DNA of 64,000 bases from Verrucomicrobiaceae bacterium (GCA_027486585.1 JAIXOU010000040.1:1-64000); one strand, 5' to 3'. Positions 25,193-35,093 are shown, numbered from the stretch's first letter. Program-made: numbers and translations. Notes: a model not told the origin generated them from the sequence alone.

Positions 25193-26917
25193 ATGGCCTT
25201 AACTTCTGAAATTCCACTCCCAAACACCCGCCCTCCGCGCTGGCTACTGAAGCCTGTGCCTGCGTGCGCGGCGGACGTGGCCTCAGAATCTGGTCTGCAC
25301 CCTATTTTAGCAGTCCTGCTTTCCCAGCGTGGCTTCACGACGGCGACACAAATCCGCGAATTCCTTGTGCCGAAGCTGGCAAGTCTGGGTGATCCTCTGG
25401 TGCTACCCGAGATGCCCCAGGCGGTCGAGCGTATCTTAAAAGCGGTGGATCAGGGCCAGAAGGTGGCTCTCTATGGTGACTATGATGTGGATGGTGTGAC
25501 GTCGATGTCACTCATGTGCCTGACGCTGCGAGCCTACGGAGTAAAACCGCATCTATTTCTGCCTTCCCGCATGGATGAGGGTTATGGGCTGAGTCTGGAT
25601 GGATTTGCCCGATTGTTTGAGGAGTTTGGCAAGCCAGACCTGCTGCTGGCGCTGGATTGCGGGACAACTTCGATCAAAGAACTGACCTGGCTGCGTGAGC
25701 AGGGCGTGGACTGCGTGATCATTGATCACCATGAACTGGCACCTGAAGGCCGACCTCCCTGCGTGGCCATTGTGAACCCGAAGCTGGGCACGGAGTATCA
25801 CTATTTTTGCACGGCAGGCCTGGTCTTTAAAGTCGCCCATGCACTGATGAAGACACGCCGAGTTGAGGGCTTTGATCTCAAGGAAACGCTGGATCTGGTG
25901 GCCTTGGGTACCGTCGCTGATTTGGTTCCTTTGATTGATGAAAATCGACTTCTCGTCCGTCGCGGCCTGGAGGCACTGGCACAGACTCAGCGCATCGGAT
26001 TAAAAGCGCTCAAGCTTACAGCGGGTGTGGAGGGCTTCATTCAGACTCACCACGTCGGTTTCCGACTCGGGCCGCGTCTCAATGCGGCCGGGCGCTTGGA
26101 CACGGCCTTCACTTCCCTGCAACTCCTACTCGCCGATGATCCGATCATGGCCGCCGAATACGCAGCCTTGCTGGAAAATCACAACCGCGACCGGCAGGCT
26201 GTGGAACTGGCCGTTTATAATGAGGCTGAAGAGATGCTTCTGGCCATGGGTAGCATGGATCAGCATCATGCCGTGGTTCTGGGCTCACGGAACTGGCATC
26301 CCGGCGTGGTTGGCATCGTGGCGTCCCGGTTATCACGCCTGGTGAACCGACCCACCATCCTGTTTTCCTTTGATGAGAACGGCATCGGCAAAGGCAGCGG
26401 ACGCAGCATTCCTGGGTTCTCACTCGTCGAGGCGATCGATATCTGTCGTGAGCACATCCTGCGTGGCGGTGGCCATGCCATGGCTGCGGGTGTCTCTGTG
26501 AGTGAGGCGAATTTAGAGATCTTCCGAACCACCTTCTGTGAAGCCGCACGCAAGGCTCTGACGGATGAAAATCTGACCGCCGTGTTAGAGCTGGATGCTG
26601 AGGTGAAGCTCAGTGATCTGGGTATCGACTTCCTTCAGAACTTCCGACTCATGGAGCCCTTTGGCCAACGGAACTCAGAACCGATCTTTCTGTGCAAACG
26701 TGTCACGCCAAGACTTCCGGGCCGACTGATGAAGGAAAAGCATCTGCGGGTGATGCTCTCCCAAGATGGGGCCAGCATGGAAGCCCGCTGGTTCAATGCC
26801 CCCCTGCAAAACCTACCCAAACCACCCTGGGACGTGGCCATGCGTGTGCAGCGTAATTCCTGGCGTGGAGAAGAGCAGTGGCAGCTGACTCTCGATGCCG
26901 TGCGCAGCGCTGAGTAA
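25193..26917 (+). CDS. recJ: single-stranded-DNA-specific exonuclease RecJ
   Basis: ATG 25193 is preceded by a good ribosome-binding site (AAGGAGGT, about 13 bases upstream), which decides the start; the frame continues upstream without homology. The 574-residue protein has the DHH phosphoesterase motifs (YGDYDVDGVTS, LDCGTTS, IDHHE), the DHHA1 domain with GGHAMAAGVS, and a C-terminal OB-like domain. RecJ digests single strands 5'-to-3' in recombination and repair, using two metal ions held by the Asp/His motifs. Confidence 0.97.
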   Translation: MALTSEIPLPNTRPPRWLLKPVPACAADVASESGLHPILAVLLSQRGFTTATQIREFLVPKLASLGDPLVLPEMPQAVERILKAVDQGQKVALYGDYDVDGVTSMSLMCLTLRAYGVKPHLFLPSRMDEGYGLSLDGFARLFEEFGKPDLLLALDCGTTSIKELTWLREQGVDCVIIDHHELAPEGRPPCVAIVNPKLGTEYHYFCTAGLVFKVAHALMKTRRVEGFDLKETLDLVALGTVADLVPLIDENRLLVRRGLEALAQTQRIGLKALKLTAGVEGFIQTHHVGFRLGPRLNAAGRLDTAFTSLQLLLADDPIMAAEYAALLENHNRDRQAVELAVYNEAEEMLLAMGSMDQHHAVVLGSRNWHPGVVGIVASRLSRLVNRPTILFSFDENGIGKGSGRSIPGFSLVEAIDICREHILRGGGHAMAAGVSVSEANLEIFRTTFCEAARKALTDENLTAVLELDAEVKLSDLGIDFLQNFRLMEPFGQRNSEPIFLCKRVTPRLPGRLMKEKHLRVMLSQDGASMEARWFNAPLQNLPKPPWDVAMRVQRNSWRGEEQWQLTLDAVRSAE

Positions 26918-26926
26918 GGGTCAAAC

Positions 26927-27526
26927 TCAAGCGACATGCCCAAACTCGGCCAAGGCCTCTTTCAGTAGCTCCATGGGCAGGCCCATGACATTGGTCCATG
27001 AACCATCATAGTTGCTCAGGATCATTTCCCCACATTCCTGGATGCCGTAGGCACCGGCTTTGTCCAAAGGGTTGACCTTGGCGTGATAGGCACGGATTTG
27101 GTCATCGCTCAGTGCCTGAAAAATGACGTGGGTGATGCCATGAAGTCCCCTGCCCTGCGCACCCCCAGAATGGGCCAGATAGACGCCAGTGCAGACTTCA
27201 TGGGCACGACCGGAGAGCTGCCGCAGCATCTGCAAAGCTTCCTCCATGTCCTTCGGTTTCCCCAGAGGGATGCCATCGACATAGACGAGTGTATCGGCAC
27301 CGATCACCAAAGCGTCTGGCCGCATTTGCGCACCAGCGACAGCTTTTCGGCGAGCATTTTCGACGGTTAAAGCCTCAGGCGTTAAGCTAGCATCATGCGC
27401 CTCTTCGACTTCGGGTAAAACGATCTCAAAGGCAAAACCAGCCTCAGTCATCAACTCGACCCGACGCGGGGATTGTGAGGCTAAGATCAGCGGCAGTTTG
27501 TGACCAAGAACGGATACGTCCATCAT
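26927..27526 (-). CDS. maf: Maf family nucleotide pyrophosphatase
   Basis: The 199-residue protein shows the Maf signature: LILASQSPRRVELM at the N-terminus, then VIGADTLVYVDG, LGKPKDMEEALQMLRQLSGRAHEVCTGV, and DKAGAYGIQ. Maf proteins hydrolyse non-canonical or methylated nucleoside triphosphates (dTTP/UTP or m7GTP type), keeping the pool clean. The sub-type cannot be set from sequence here. The gene follows the lipoprotein gene by 3 bp and converges with recJ. Confidence 0.93.
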   Translation of the reverse strand: MMDVSVLGHKLPLILASQSPRRVELMTEAGFAFEIVLPEVEEAHDASLTPEALTVENARRKAVAGAQMRPDALVIGADTLVYVDGIPLGKPKDMEEALQMLRQLSGRAHEVCTGVYLAHSGGAQGRGLHGITHVIFQALSDDQIRAYHAKVNPLDKAGAYGIQECGEMILSNYDGSWTNVMGLPMELLKEALAEFGHVA

Positions 27527-27529
27527 GCT

Positions 27530-27757
27530 TCAGCTGCCCTGTTCTTCAATCATGAGCACTTCATCCGCTCTCAGCATCGCATCGCGATCCTGAAAGGTCC
27601 GATAGCGATAGTAACCCGTCTTTCCGACAAAATCAGGGCAGCCTTTGCAGAGATATTGGCGACCATCTTTTAGCGTGATTTTATAGCTACCCGTGGACTG
27701 GCAACTGCTTAACAAGCAAAGCAGGGTTAAAAAGCAAAGAAGGCGAGAAAACAACAT
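27530..27757 (-). CDS. YgdI/YgdR-like small lipoprotein
   Basis: ATG 27757 gives 75 residues with a lipoprotein signal peptide (LLCFLTLLCLLSSC, lipobox LLSSC with Cys near 19). The mature part has the YgdI/YgdR-type SH3-like strand pattern (YKITLKDGRQYLCKG ... FQDRDAMLRADEVLMIEE). It should be anchored at a membrane facing the periplasm; no activity is known for the family. The gene ends 3 bp before maf, so the two are probably one transcript. Confidence 0.8.
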   Translation of the reverse strand: MLFSRLLCFLTLLCLLSSCQSTGSYKITLKDGRQYLCKGCPDFVGKTGYYRYRTFQDRDAMLRADEVLMIEEQGS

Positions 27758-27876
27758 GACTATCAACGAAAACAATACAGAGAAACAATCGAGCCAATTT
27801 GGCAATCATTTGTGCTGAAATGTTCAAAAACACAGAGCCTTGCCAGATAATAATCTTCACTTAGTTTAAAGACTTC

Positions 27877-28452
27877 ATGTCAGCCGTCACCTTTTTCAAA
27901 GAATTCTCTCGCAACTGGAAGACCGTAGGCGCTGTGGCCCCCTCTAGCCCTGCGCTGGCTGAGCGCATGATGGAGTCCGCTGAAATCTCGAAAGCTCGCC
28001 ACATTTTAGAGCTAGGCCCTGGCACAGGTGCCCTGACCACGGCCATTCAGGACTCGCGCTCCAAAGACAGTTCCTATCTTGGCATCGAGATCAATACCAC
28101 CTTTGCCAATCAACTCCGCCAACGTTTTACGGACATGTCGTTTGAAGTGGCTGGCGCTCAGGAGTTCGATTTTGCGGAGTATCTCAAAGACCGTGAACCC
28201 ATTGACGTGATCATCAGCGGCTTACCCTGGACCGCCTTCCCGCGCTCCCTGCAAGAGGCCATTCTTGGCAATGTGCTGCCACATCTGGCTCCAAGCGGGC
28301 GCTTTGCCACCTTTGCCTACTATGGCTTTCATCGCATGCCTAGCGGCCAGCGCTTCCGTGAGTTGCTGCACCAAAAGCTGCCCGGCGTGGAAACCAGCCG
28401 CGTGGTGTGGGCCAATGTACCGCCAGCCTTTGTTTATGTCGGTCGGAAGTGA
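27877..28452 (+). CDS. PmtA-like SAM-dependent methyltransferase
   Basis: A 191-residue class I methyltransferase. It has the SAM-binding glycine motif (ILELGPGTGALTTAI), the acidic residue after strand 2 (YLGIEINTTF) and a motif IV SGLPWTAFP. This layout fits phospholipid N-methyltransferase PmtA (phosphatidylethanolamine to phosphatidylcholine) and the rRNA adenine dimethylase superfamily. The opening FFKEFSRNWKTVGAVAPSSPALAERM is typical of PmtA-like proteins. The stop codon directly abuts that of the DUF1501 gene on the other strand. Confidence 0.85.
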   Translation: MSAVTFFKEFSRNWKTVGAVAPSSPALAERMMESAEISKARHILELGPGTGALTTAIQDSRSKDSSYLGIEINTTFANQLRQRFTDMSFEVAGAQEFDFAEYLKDREPIDVIISGLPWTAFPRSLQEAILGNVLPHLAPSGRFATFAYYGFHRMPSGQRFRELLHQKLPGVETSRVVWANVPPAFVYVGRK

Positions 28453-29886
28453 TCAGGCTAAGAGGCCCTTCGCGACGTGCCCATGAACGTCGGTAAGCCG
28501 ATAGCGGCGACCTTGAAACTTGTAGGTTAGGCGTTCGTGATCGATCCCTAGCAGATGCATCAGCGTGGCATGAAAGTCATGGATGTGCAGGCCATCTTTG
28601 ACCGTGTTATAGCCAAAATCGTCGGTCTCACCATACACGCTGCCTGCTTTGATTCCGCCACCGGCAAACCAGGCGCTGAAGCAGCGCGGATGATGATCGC
28701 GACCAAAGTTGGTACTGATTTTCCCCTGACAATACGCGGTGCGTCCGAACTCCCCACCCCAGACGACGAGGGTATCATCAAGCATGCCACGCTGTTTCAG
28801 ATCCTTAACCAGCGCGGCTGAGGCCTGATCCGTTTCCTTGCACAGTCTCGGGATGGCCCCAGGAAGGCCACCATGATGATCCCAGTCCTGATGATACAGT
28901 TGGATGAAACGCACGCCTTTTTCCGCCAGTCGCCGCGCTTGCAGGCAATTCGCGGCAAAGCTGCCAGGCGTCTTCACATCAGGCCCATAACTATCCAGCA
29001 CATGCTGGGGTTCATCACTCAGATCAGCCACCTCTGGGATACTCGACTGCATGCGGTAAGCCATCTCATAGTGATCGATGCGACTGGTAATTTCAGCATC
29101 GGGTGTGCCGGCGTATTGATGCTCATGCAGTTCCTTCAAGCGATCCAACATCAACCTCCGACTGTCCGCACTCACGCCCGTTGGATTGCCAAGATAAAGC
29201 ACGGGATCTTTGGCTGCGCGGAAAAGCACGCCCTGATGCTTGGTGGGTAAAAATCCACTTCCCCAGAGATGCGAACCCAACGGCTGACCACTTTTGCCTT
29301 TGGTGATGAGCACTGTGAATGAGGGCAAATTGGCGTTCTCCGCGCCTAAGCCGTAGCTTAACCAAGACCCCATGCTCGGACGGCCAGCAATCTGTGAGCC
29401 CGTCTGGAAAAAGGTCACGCCTGGACCGTGATTGATCGATTCTGTGAACATGGATCTAGCCACACAAATATCATCCGCGATGCTGGCGGTATGCGGCAGC
29501 ATTTCACTGAACCAAGCGCCCGATTGACCATGCTGGGTAAATTTGAAGGGCGATCCCACCATCGGAATCGAGGCCTGATTCCCTGACATCCCAGTCAGTC
29601 GCTGAGTGCCACGCACGGAGTCGGGCAATTGCTCACCGTTTCGTTTATTCAGCAGCGGCTTGTAATCAAAGAGATCCAAATGCGAAGGACCACCCGACAT
29701 GAACAGGTAAATGATGCGCTTAGCCTTCGGCTGCCAGTGAGTAGAGCCCAGCACACCACGATCCACAGGGGAGGCTGCCGCTTGGCTTTCCTGAGCCAGC
29801 ATTTCATTCAGCGCCAGACCACCCAGGCCCATGCCAAAGCGATTCAGCAACGTGCGACGGTTCAGAAGAGGATTCATCGGATTCAT
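28453..29886 (-). CDS. DUF1501 protein
   Basis: The 477-residue protein begins with a twin-arginine-like signal (NRRTLLNRFGMGLGGLALNEML) and matches DUF1501, a sulfatase/alkaline-phosphatase-fold family: KRIIYLFMSGGPSHLDLFDYKP, GVTFFQTG, VWGGEFGRTAYCQG, GRDHHPRCFSAWFAGGG, and the HDFHATLMHLLGIDHERLTYKF ending. In planctomycetes and Verrucomicrobia it nearly always follows a DUF1549/DUF1553 gene, as here with a 13-bp gap. It is exported and thought to help break down complex, possibly sulfated, substrates; the reaction is unproven. Confidence 0.93.
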   Translation of the reverse strand: MNPMNPLLNRRTLLNRFGMGLGGLALNEMLAQESQAAASPVDRGVLGSTHWQPKAKRIIYLFMSGGPSHLDLFDYKPLLNKRNGEQLPDSVRGTQRLTGMSGNQASIPMVGSPFKFTQHGQSGAWFSEMLPHTASIADDICVARSMFTESINHGPGVTFFQTGSQIAGRPSMGSWLSYGLGAENANLPSFTVLITKGKSGQPLGSHLWGSGFLPTKHQGVLFRAAKDPVLYLGNPTGVSADSRRLMLDRLKELHEHQYAGTPDAEITSRIDHYEMAYRMQSSIPEVADLSDEPQHVLDSYGPDVKTPGSFAANCLQARRLAEKGVRFIQLYHQDWDHHGGLPGAIPRLCKETDQASAALVKDLKQRGMLDDTLVVWGGEFGRTAYCQGKISTNFGRDHHPRCFSAWFAGGGIKAGSVYGETDDFGYNTVKDGLHIHDFHATLMHLLGIDHERLTYKFQGRRYRLTDVHGHVAKGLLA

Positions 29887-29899
29887 GAAAGTAGATCGG

Positions 29900-32800
29900 T
29901 TAGCGTTTCACCACGCAGGCATCGTGATTGAGAAGGGCCTGGGCCAGCACGGTCGCAGCGGCCGCTTCTGGCAGCGGGAGCTGAGCATTTCGTTTGGCTG
30001 CCCCCACTTTGAGCAGTTCTTCTGCTTCCTGAGGCACGGTCTTAAAATGCGCTAACTGCTCCAGATAGAGCTGCGTGCAAATTTGCTTCTCACGCGCATC
30101 AGGCTGGCGAGAAAGGCAGCGCAGAAAGCCGAGCTCGATCATCTTTGCCAAATCGCCCTTGCCCTCCTGATGAAGGGTTTCACCCAGCACGCGCGCTGCT
30201 TCCACATACTGAACTCCATTGAGGAGGATCAAGGCTTGCAGAGGCGAGTCCGTGCGCTCGCGCTTGGAGGCACAAACGGCGCGTCTTGGCGCATCAAAGG
30301 CCACCATGGCAGGCGGTGGGCTGGTGCGCCGCCAATGCGTGTAAAGACTGCGACGATAGACCGCATCTCCAGCGCCCGGCTCCACAGGCTTAAAGGCCTC
30401 TTTCATCTCATAAGGATACACCGGAGGACCTCCCACCGTTAGCTTGAGCAAACCAGATGCCGCTAGCGCATTGTCACGAATCATCTCAGCCGGCAGACGG
30501 AACCTCGGCCCACGTGCCAGCCATTGATTTTCGGGATCGTCAGCCATGATCTTAGCCTCAGCGATACTTTGCTGACGATAGACTCGACTCATGACGATCT
30601 CCTTCACCAGCGCCTTCACGTTCCAACCGCTCTGGATAAACTTCATGGCCAAATAGTCGATCAATTCGGGATAAAGCGGTTTCTCGCCCTGACTGCCGAA
30701 GTCTTCAGCCGTCTTCACCAGACCACGACCAAACAAACTTTGCCAAATCCGATTCACGGTCACTCGAGCAGTCAGTGGGTGATTCGGAGCCGTCAACCAC
30801 TGCGAATAGCCCAGACGATTCAAAGGTGCGCCCTTGGGGAAAGGTGAAAGGAAAGCAGGTGTCACAGGCCCCACTTCTTCGGTGCGCTTATCGTATTCTC
30901 CACGTGTCAAAAGATAAGCTTTCTTGGGCATCGGCAATTCTTTCATGACCATGATCTCCTTTTGGGCATCCTGATGTGCGTAGAGTCTGCTACGCACGGT
31001 TTTCAGGCCTTCCGCCAACTCTTGATCCAGTGTCTCAGAGACATCACGATCATAAACGCGCAGATCATCAATCAGGCCACCTTTGAAACCTTTGTCACGC
31101 ATGCGTTCCCCAAGACTGATGTTGTCATGGCCACCACCAGCGATGGTTTTGGTGAGAGCATCTTTGATCATGTCTGTTTGACTTAGTTGATCATCCAGAA
31201 AGATTTTCAGTCCCTTGGCTGTGCTACTGCCATCATAGGTCACGACCACATGCACCCATTGTTTCAATGGCAGATTGGCCTGAGTACGAATGCTGATCGC
31301 ATTGCCCGGCCAAAAGTGGATCAGGGACCATTTCAATTTTCCTTCCTCAATCAAAAGTTCATACCCACGACTCGCCGCATCGGTCCAAGCTTGCGAGCGA
31401 TGCAGCACTACGGCGCGCTCCTTCACATCGGGGGTCTGAATCCAAAGAGACAAACTAAAAGGATCTTCACGCTGAAAGTTCCCCAGCGGCGTGTCCACGG
31501 CATCATCCCCAGTAAACTGAATCGCTTGACCAAACTTGCCGGCCACGAGCTTATTTTCACCTTTGAGGATCGCGGCTGGATCTTTCGGAGCGCCTGATTC
31601 GACCTTCTTCTTTTTGCCTGGCACTTTTGGCTGGGCGGTTTCCTTGACTTCTGGCGCTGCTTTTGGCGCGCCCGCAGATGGTGGTAAGTTAGGATGCAGC
31701 GTGTCAGCCAGCTTGTTCCCTTTCAACTCATCAAAAGTGAAATGAGCAACAGGGTGATCCAGTGTTGCAGCCAGCTTTAAATCGTTTGGCTTTACCATGC
31801 CTGGCTCAGCTTTGATGGCTTCCAGTTGCTTGAGCTGTCCCTGCATCATGGCCAGTTTGTCCTTGGCCGACTGATCCATCATCGCCATCACCGGGGTCGG
31901 AGGTGACGGTGTGAAAAAGGAGTAGAGACCTGCTTCGTCAATGTTTTGCAGCATCGAAAACAGGCCGTAATACTCCTTTTGGGTGATCGGATCATACTTG
32001 TGATCATGGCAGCGGGAGCACTCAAAGGTCAGACCGAGAAAAGCTGTAGCCACCGTTTGCACCCGATCTGCGATGTATTCCACGCGATACTCTTCCTCGA
32101 TACTGCCGCCTTCCCCCTCTTGCTGATGCAGGCGATTGAAGGCAGTCGCCAAAACCTGCTCATCCGTCGGATTCGGCAGCATGTCACCAGCGAGTTGCCA
32201 GGTGATGAATTTGTCATAAGGTAGGTTCTCATTAAAAGCCTTCACTACCCAATCTCGCCAAGCCCAGACATCCCGATCCCGATCCACCTGAAAGCCATAA
32301 CTGTCGGCATAGCGCGCGCTATCCAGCCAATCCACCGCCATCCGCTCGCCATACTGAGGCGAAGCCAGGAGCTGATCCACCGTCTGTTCGTATCGTTCCT
32401 TGGAAAAGGCCAATACGTCCGCTGGTTTCGGGGGCAATCCCGTCAGATCAAAATTCAATCGACGCAGCAGCGCGCCAGCTTCGGCCTCTTGCTGAAGTTT
32501 TAAGCCACGCTCGCTCAAGGCAGCATCCATGATCTTATCAATGTTTGTGTCCTTAGCTGCATCTGCCTTCAGTGAAATGAAGCTCCAATGCGCCTCGTAT
32601 TCGGCTCCCTCCTTGATCCATTGGGTCAGGGTTTCGATCTCAGCAGGGCTCAGTGATCCCAGCTTTGACTCTGGTGGTGGCATCTGGTCATCTGCATCAT
32701 GAGAGTGGATTCGCTCCATGATCAGACTCTTCTCTGGCTGACCCGGCGTGATGTGTCCATCTTTGACAGCGGCAGCCCGCTCATCCAATCGTAAATCACC

Positions 32801-32959
32801 TTCCCTCTTCTTGCTATCGGGACCGTGACAGTGAAAACATTTGTCAGATAAAATAGGGCGCACATCCCGATTGAATTGCACCTTACCAGCAGCCATCAAG
32901 GCCTGCCCACTGGAGGCGGCTAGCAGAATCAACGTGAATGCAGAAAGTCGAAAAGACAT
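29900..32959 (-). CDS. DUF1549/DUF1553 cytochrome-like protein with LamG domain
   Basis: A 1019-residue exported protein. After the signal peptide comes a planctomycete-type cytochrome C domain with the CFHCH heme motif (SDKCFHCHGPD), then DUF1549 (about 110-330: LSERGLKLQQEAEAGALLRRLNFDLTGLPP; WLDSARYADSYG). A concanavalin/LamG-like insert follows (about 450-620: AIQFTGDDAVDTPLGNF), and DUF1553 closes it (about 680-960). The set is a hallmark of planctomycetes and Verrucomicrobia. It may pass electrons during oxidation of a polysaccharide. It is co-oriented with the phoD-like gene and the DUF1501 gene. Confidence 0.93.
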   Translation of the reverse strand: MSFRLSAFTLILLAASSGQALMAAGKVQFNRDVRPILSDKCFHCHGPDSKKREGDLRLDERAAAVKDGHITPGQPEKSLIMERIHSHDADDQMPPPESKLGSLSPAEIETLTQWIKEGAEYEAHWSFISLKADAAKDTNIDKIMDAALSERGLKLQQEAEAGALLRRLNFDLTGLPPKPADVLAFSKERYEQTVDQLLASPQYGERMAVDWLDSARYADSYGFQVDRDRDVWAWRDWVVKAFNENLPYDKFITWQLAGDMLPNPTDEQVLATAFNRLHQQEGEGGSIEEEYRVEYIADRVQTVATAFLGLTFECSRCHDHKYDPITQKEYYGLFSMLQNIDEAGLYSFFTPSPPTPVMAMMDQSAKDKLAMMQGQLKQLEAIKAEPGMVKPNDLKLAATLDHPVAHFTFDELKGNKLADTLHPNLPPSAGAPKAAPEVKETAQPKVPGKKKKVESGAPKDPAAILKGENKLVAGKFGQAIQFTGDDAVDTPLGNFQREDPFSLSLWIQTPDVKERAVVLHRSQAWTDAASRGYELLIEEGKLKWSLIHFWPGNAISIRTQANLPLKQWVHVVVTYDGSSTAKGLKIFLDDQLSQTDMIKDALTKTIAGGGHDNISLGERMRDKGFKGGLIDDLRVYDRDVSETLDQELAEGLKTVRSRLYAHQDAQKEIMVMKELPMPKKAYLLTRGEYDKRTEEVGPVTPAFLSPFPKGAPLNRLGYSQWLTAPNHPLTARVTVNRIWQSLFGRGLVKTAEDFGSQGEKPLYPELIDYLAMKFIQSGWNVKALVKEIVMSRVYRQQSIAEAKIMADDPENQWLARGPRFRLPAEMIRDNALAASGLLKLTVGGPPVYPYEMKEAFKPVEPGAGDAVYRRSLYTHWRRTSPPPAMVAFDAPRRAVCASKRERTDSPLQALILLNGVQYVEAARVLGETLHQEGKGDLAKMIELGFLRCLSRQPDAREKQICTQLYLEQLAHFKTVPQEAEELLKVGAAKRNAQLPLPEAAAATVLAQALLNHDACVVKR

Positions 32960-33033
32960 GATTTACAGTTACGCACATTTACCGTGCCGTATTCAGAAAA
33001 GTCTGTGTCTGATTGTGACGACAGTGACTTCTG

Positions 33034-34536
33034 TTACCTCAAATCGGTCAGTTGAATCGTCTGCTCGATCTGCGTCTGACCATCGACATCCAGAAGACGC
33101 AATGTCAGCGGCATCCCAGGTTGATCCCAGCCAATACTCAACGTGCCCACATTGGGTTGATGATAGGTTTTGGGCAGCAGACGATTCTTATTGGGTGTCG
33201 GCGTGCCACGCTGATGCACCTGCGTCATCGAACTGGCAGTCAGGTCGTACAGCGGATAAGGCACCCCTTCACGCAAGCAGGACATCTCACACCAATGCCG
33301 ATCTCCACTCAGGAAAAGCACCCCCTGAGCCCCAGTGTTGCGAATCAGCTCAATCAGTCGCTTCTGCTCATGCGGGAAATTGGCCCAACTCTCACTGCCC
33401 GAAGCTTCTGCCGCAAACTGAATGCTGCTGACGATAAGCCGAAGATCAGCTGGCTGCTTGAGTGTCTTTTCAAGCCAAGCCCACTGAGCCGCACCGAGCA
33501 TGGTGGCGGAAAGATCATCCGTCGGAATGGCACTTCCCCCCGCTGCGCCCTGCTCCTTGGGCACCCGTTTCAGCGGACTGCGAAAGTAGCGCGTATCCAG
33601 CATGATGACTTGGGTGCGTTTGCCTTCCGGCCCAAAGACACGGGCCTGATACACGCCCTCTTGGTTCCTGAGCTTCGAATCCGTAGGCTCCTTCAGCCAA
33701 TCCCAAAACTCTTTTTGGGCCTGAGGTCGCATGGAATAATCCGCGCCCCCATCATTCAATCCCATGTCATGATCATCCCAAGTGGCCAGAATGGGTGCCT
33801 TGCTCCGCAAACCTTGATAAAAAGTGCTTTGGCTAAGTGCCTTGTACTTCTCCCGCATCACAACCATGTCCGTCGTGTCTGCATAAATATTGTCTCCCAT
33901 GAACAGAAAAAGATCCATTGGCAGCGTCAGCGTACGATTCAGCATCGGATGATCCGTCACATTCAGGCAGGAGCCAAAAACGACATCGTGCAGTGGTTCG
34001 GCTGGCTTGTTCAGTTCAAAAGGAAAACTCGTCTCGTCAGGGAAAAGCACCGAGAATTTGGGATTCTCGATCCCCTCCATGAAATTGCGAAAGACCACTG
34101 CCAGAGGCGTCTCCTTTGTCGCACGGATGCGCCAGGACTTGGCTCCCTTTGGCACCCGACTGGTCCATGTCCCCGTCAGCACGACCACATCTTCATCACT
34201 GAGCAATGGCGCGCGATCATGACCCGTAAACTCAAAGGCAAAACTCGGCACCACCTGCCCTGCCGTATCGAAAAAGAACTCCACATACCGTTTCACCAGC
34301 TCTGCGGCCTTGGTGCGCAGTTCCGTCTTCCTCGCCTCACTCAGCGTGGGCAGGATCGGCTTCATGAGCGACGCCGCCGTATTGGGATCAGGGGAAAAGC
34401 AGCGCGGGTCCACCTCCACCACCACTTGGCAACTGCCATCCTGAGTGAAATACGTCCTCACGGGTATGTCCGGCACGGCATGAGCCTGGCAAAAGAGAGG
34501 CAGACCGAACCAAGTTAGGAGGAGAAGAAAACGCAT
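33034..34536 (-). CDS. PhoD-like alkaline phosphatase/phosphodiesterase
   Basis: A 500-residue exported protein (signal peptide residues 1-18). After an N-terminal beta domain, the metallophosphatase part has FGSCLN, the metal-binding FMGDNIYADT, ATWDDHDMGLNDGG, VIMLDTRYFR, SSIQF and LFLSGDRHWCEM, all hallmarks of the PhoD family. Such enzymes hydrolyse phosphodiesters or phosphomonoesters in the periplasm using Fe and Ca. It is first in a probable three-gene minus-strand unit, 74 bp ahead of the DUF1549 gene. No Pho box was recognised upstream. Confidence 0.9.
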   Translation of the reverse strand: MRFLLLLTWFGLPLFCQAHAVPDIPVRTYFTQDGSCQVVVEVDPRCFSPDPNTAASLMKPILPTLSEARKTELRTKAAELVKRYVEFFFDTAGQVVPSFAFEFTGHDRAPLLSDEDVVVLTGTWTSRVPKGAKSWRIRATKETPLAVVFRNFMEGIENPKFSVLFPDETSFPFELNKPAEPLHDVVFGSCLNVTDHPMLNRTLTLPMDLFLFMGDNIYADTTDMVVMREKYKALSQSTFYQGLRSKAPILATWDDHDMGLNDGGADYSMRPQAQKEFWDWLKEPTDSKLRNQEGVYQARVFGPEGKRTQVIMLDTRYFRSPLKRVPKEQGAAGGSAIPTDDLSATMLGAAQWAWLEKTLKQPADLRLIVSSIQFAAEASGSESWANFPHEQKRLIELIRNTGAQGVLFLSGDRHWCEMSCLREGVPYPLYDLTASSMTQVHQRGTPTPNKNRLLPKTYHQPNVGTLSIGWDQPGMPLTLRLLDVDGQTQIEQTIQLTDLR

Positions 34537-34636
34537 GAAGAAAAAATAAGTCTTGTTTGTAACGAATGTTTATGAACAATCGTTCTGTAAAGAGCAACGC
34601 TAATTGTTGCCCTATTCCATCAAACACATCAATACC

Positions 34637-34906
34637 ATGAAGAAAGCACTCGCCATCCTCGCCATCACCACCATCGCTCTCGGCTCCGCTTACGCAGGCT
34701 GCGGTAAGGTCGTCACCAACGAAGGTAAATTGAAAGAGTTCGACGCAGCCACCAAGAAAGTTGTCGTTGAAGGTAAGGACGGCAAGTCCGCTTCCCTCAC
34801 CCTGACCCCTACCGCCAAAGGCGCTGATGAAGCTGCCGCCCTGGTCGGTAAAAACGTCAAAGTGGACAGCGAACACGGTAAAATCACCTCGATCGCTAAA
34901 GCCTAA
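34637..34906 (+). CDS. small secreted protein
   Basis: ATG 34637 begins a clean signal peptide (KKALAILAITTIALGSAYA), leaving about 69 mature residues. The remainder alternates Lys with hydrophobic and acidic residues (DAATKKVVVEGKDGKSASLTLTP ... GKNVKVDSEHGKITSI), which fits a small beta barrel such as an OB-like fold. No enzyme motif is seen. A strong terminator follows the stop codon by 26 bases, so it is transcribed alone. The high regularity and terminator suggest an abundant protein. Confidence 0.75.
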   Translation: MKKALAILAITTIALGSAYAGCGKVVTNEGKLKEFDAATKKVVVEGKDGKSASLTLTPTAKGADEAAALVGKNVKVDSEHGKITSIAKA

Positions 34907-34932
34907 TCCGGCCAGCTGACGCCCAATCTCGG

Positions 34933-34962
34933 AAGCCCAGCAGCAATGCTGGGCTTTTTATT
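34933..34962 (+). terminator. intrinsic terminator after the small secreted protein
   Basis: AAGCCCAGCA and TGCTGGGCTT pair perfectly around a GCAA loop and are followed by TTTTATT. This is a classic Rho-independent terminator. Confidence 0.92.
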
Positions 34963-35093
34963 GCCTTTCGGCTTCACCCTTGACTGGGCTCATCACAGCC
35001 CACAGCCCAACCTACCACAAGTATTTGAGCCGCATCTTCACAGCCACCTGAATACGCCTTGTTGCCTGTGGGTATCGGTCTATGGAATATACG

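Noticed and set aside
33052..34518. 488-codon plus-strand ORF
   Set aside because: It is the antisense shadow of the PhoD-like gene, whose metal-binding motifs are clear on the minus strand.
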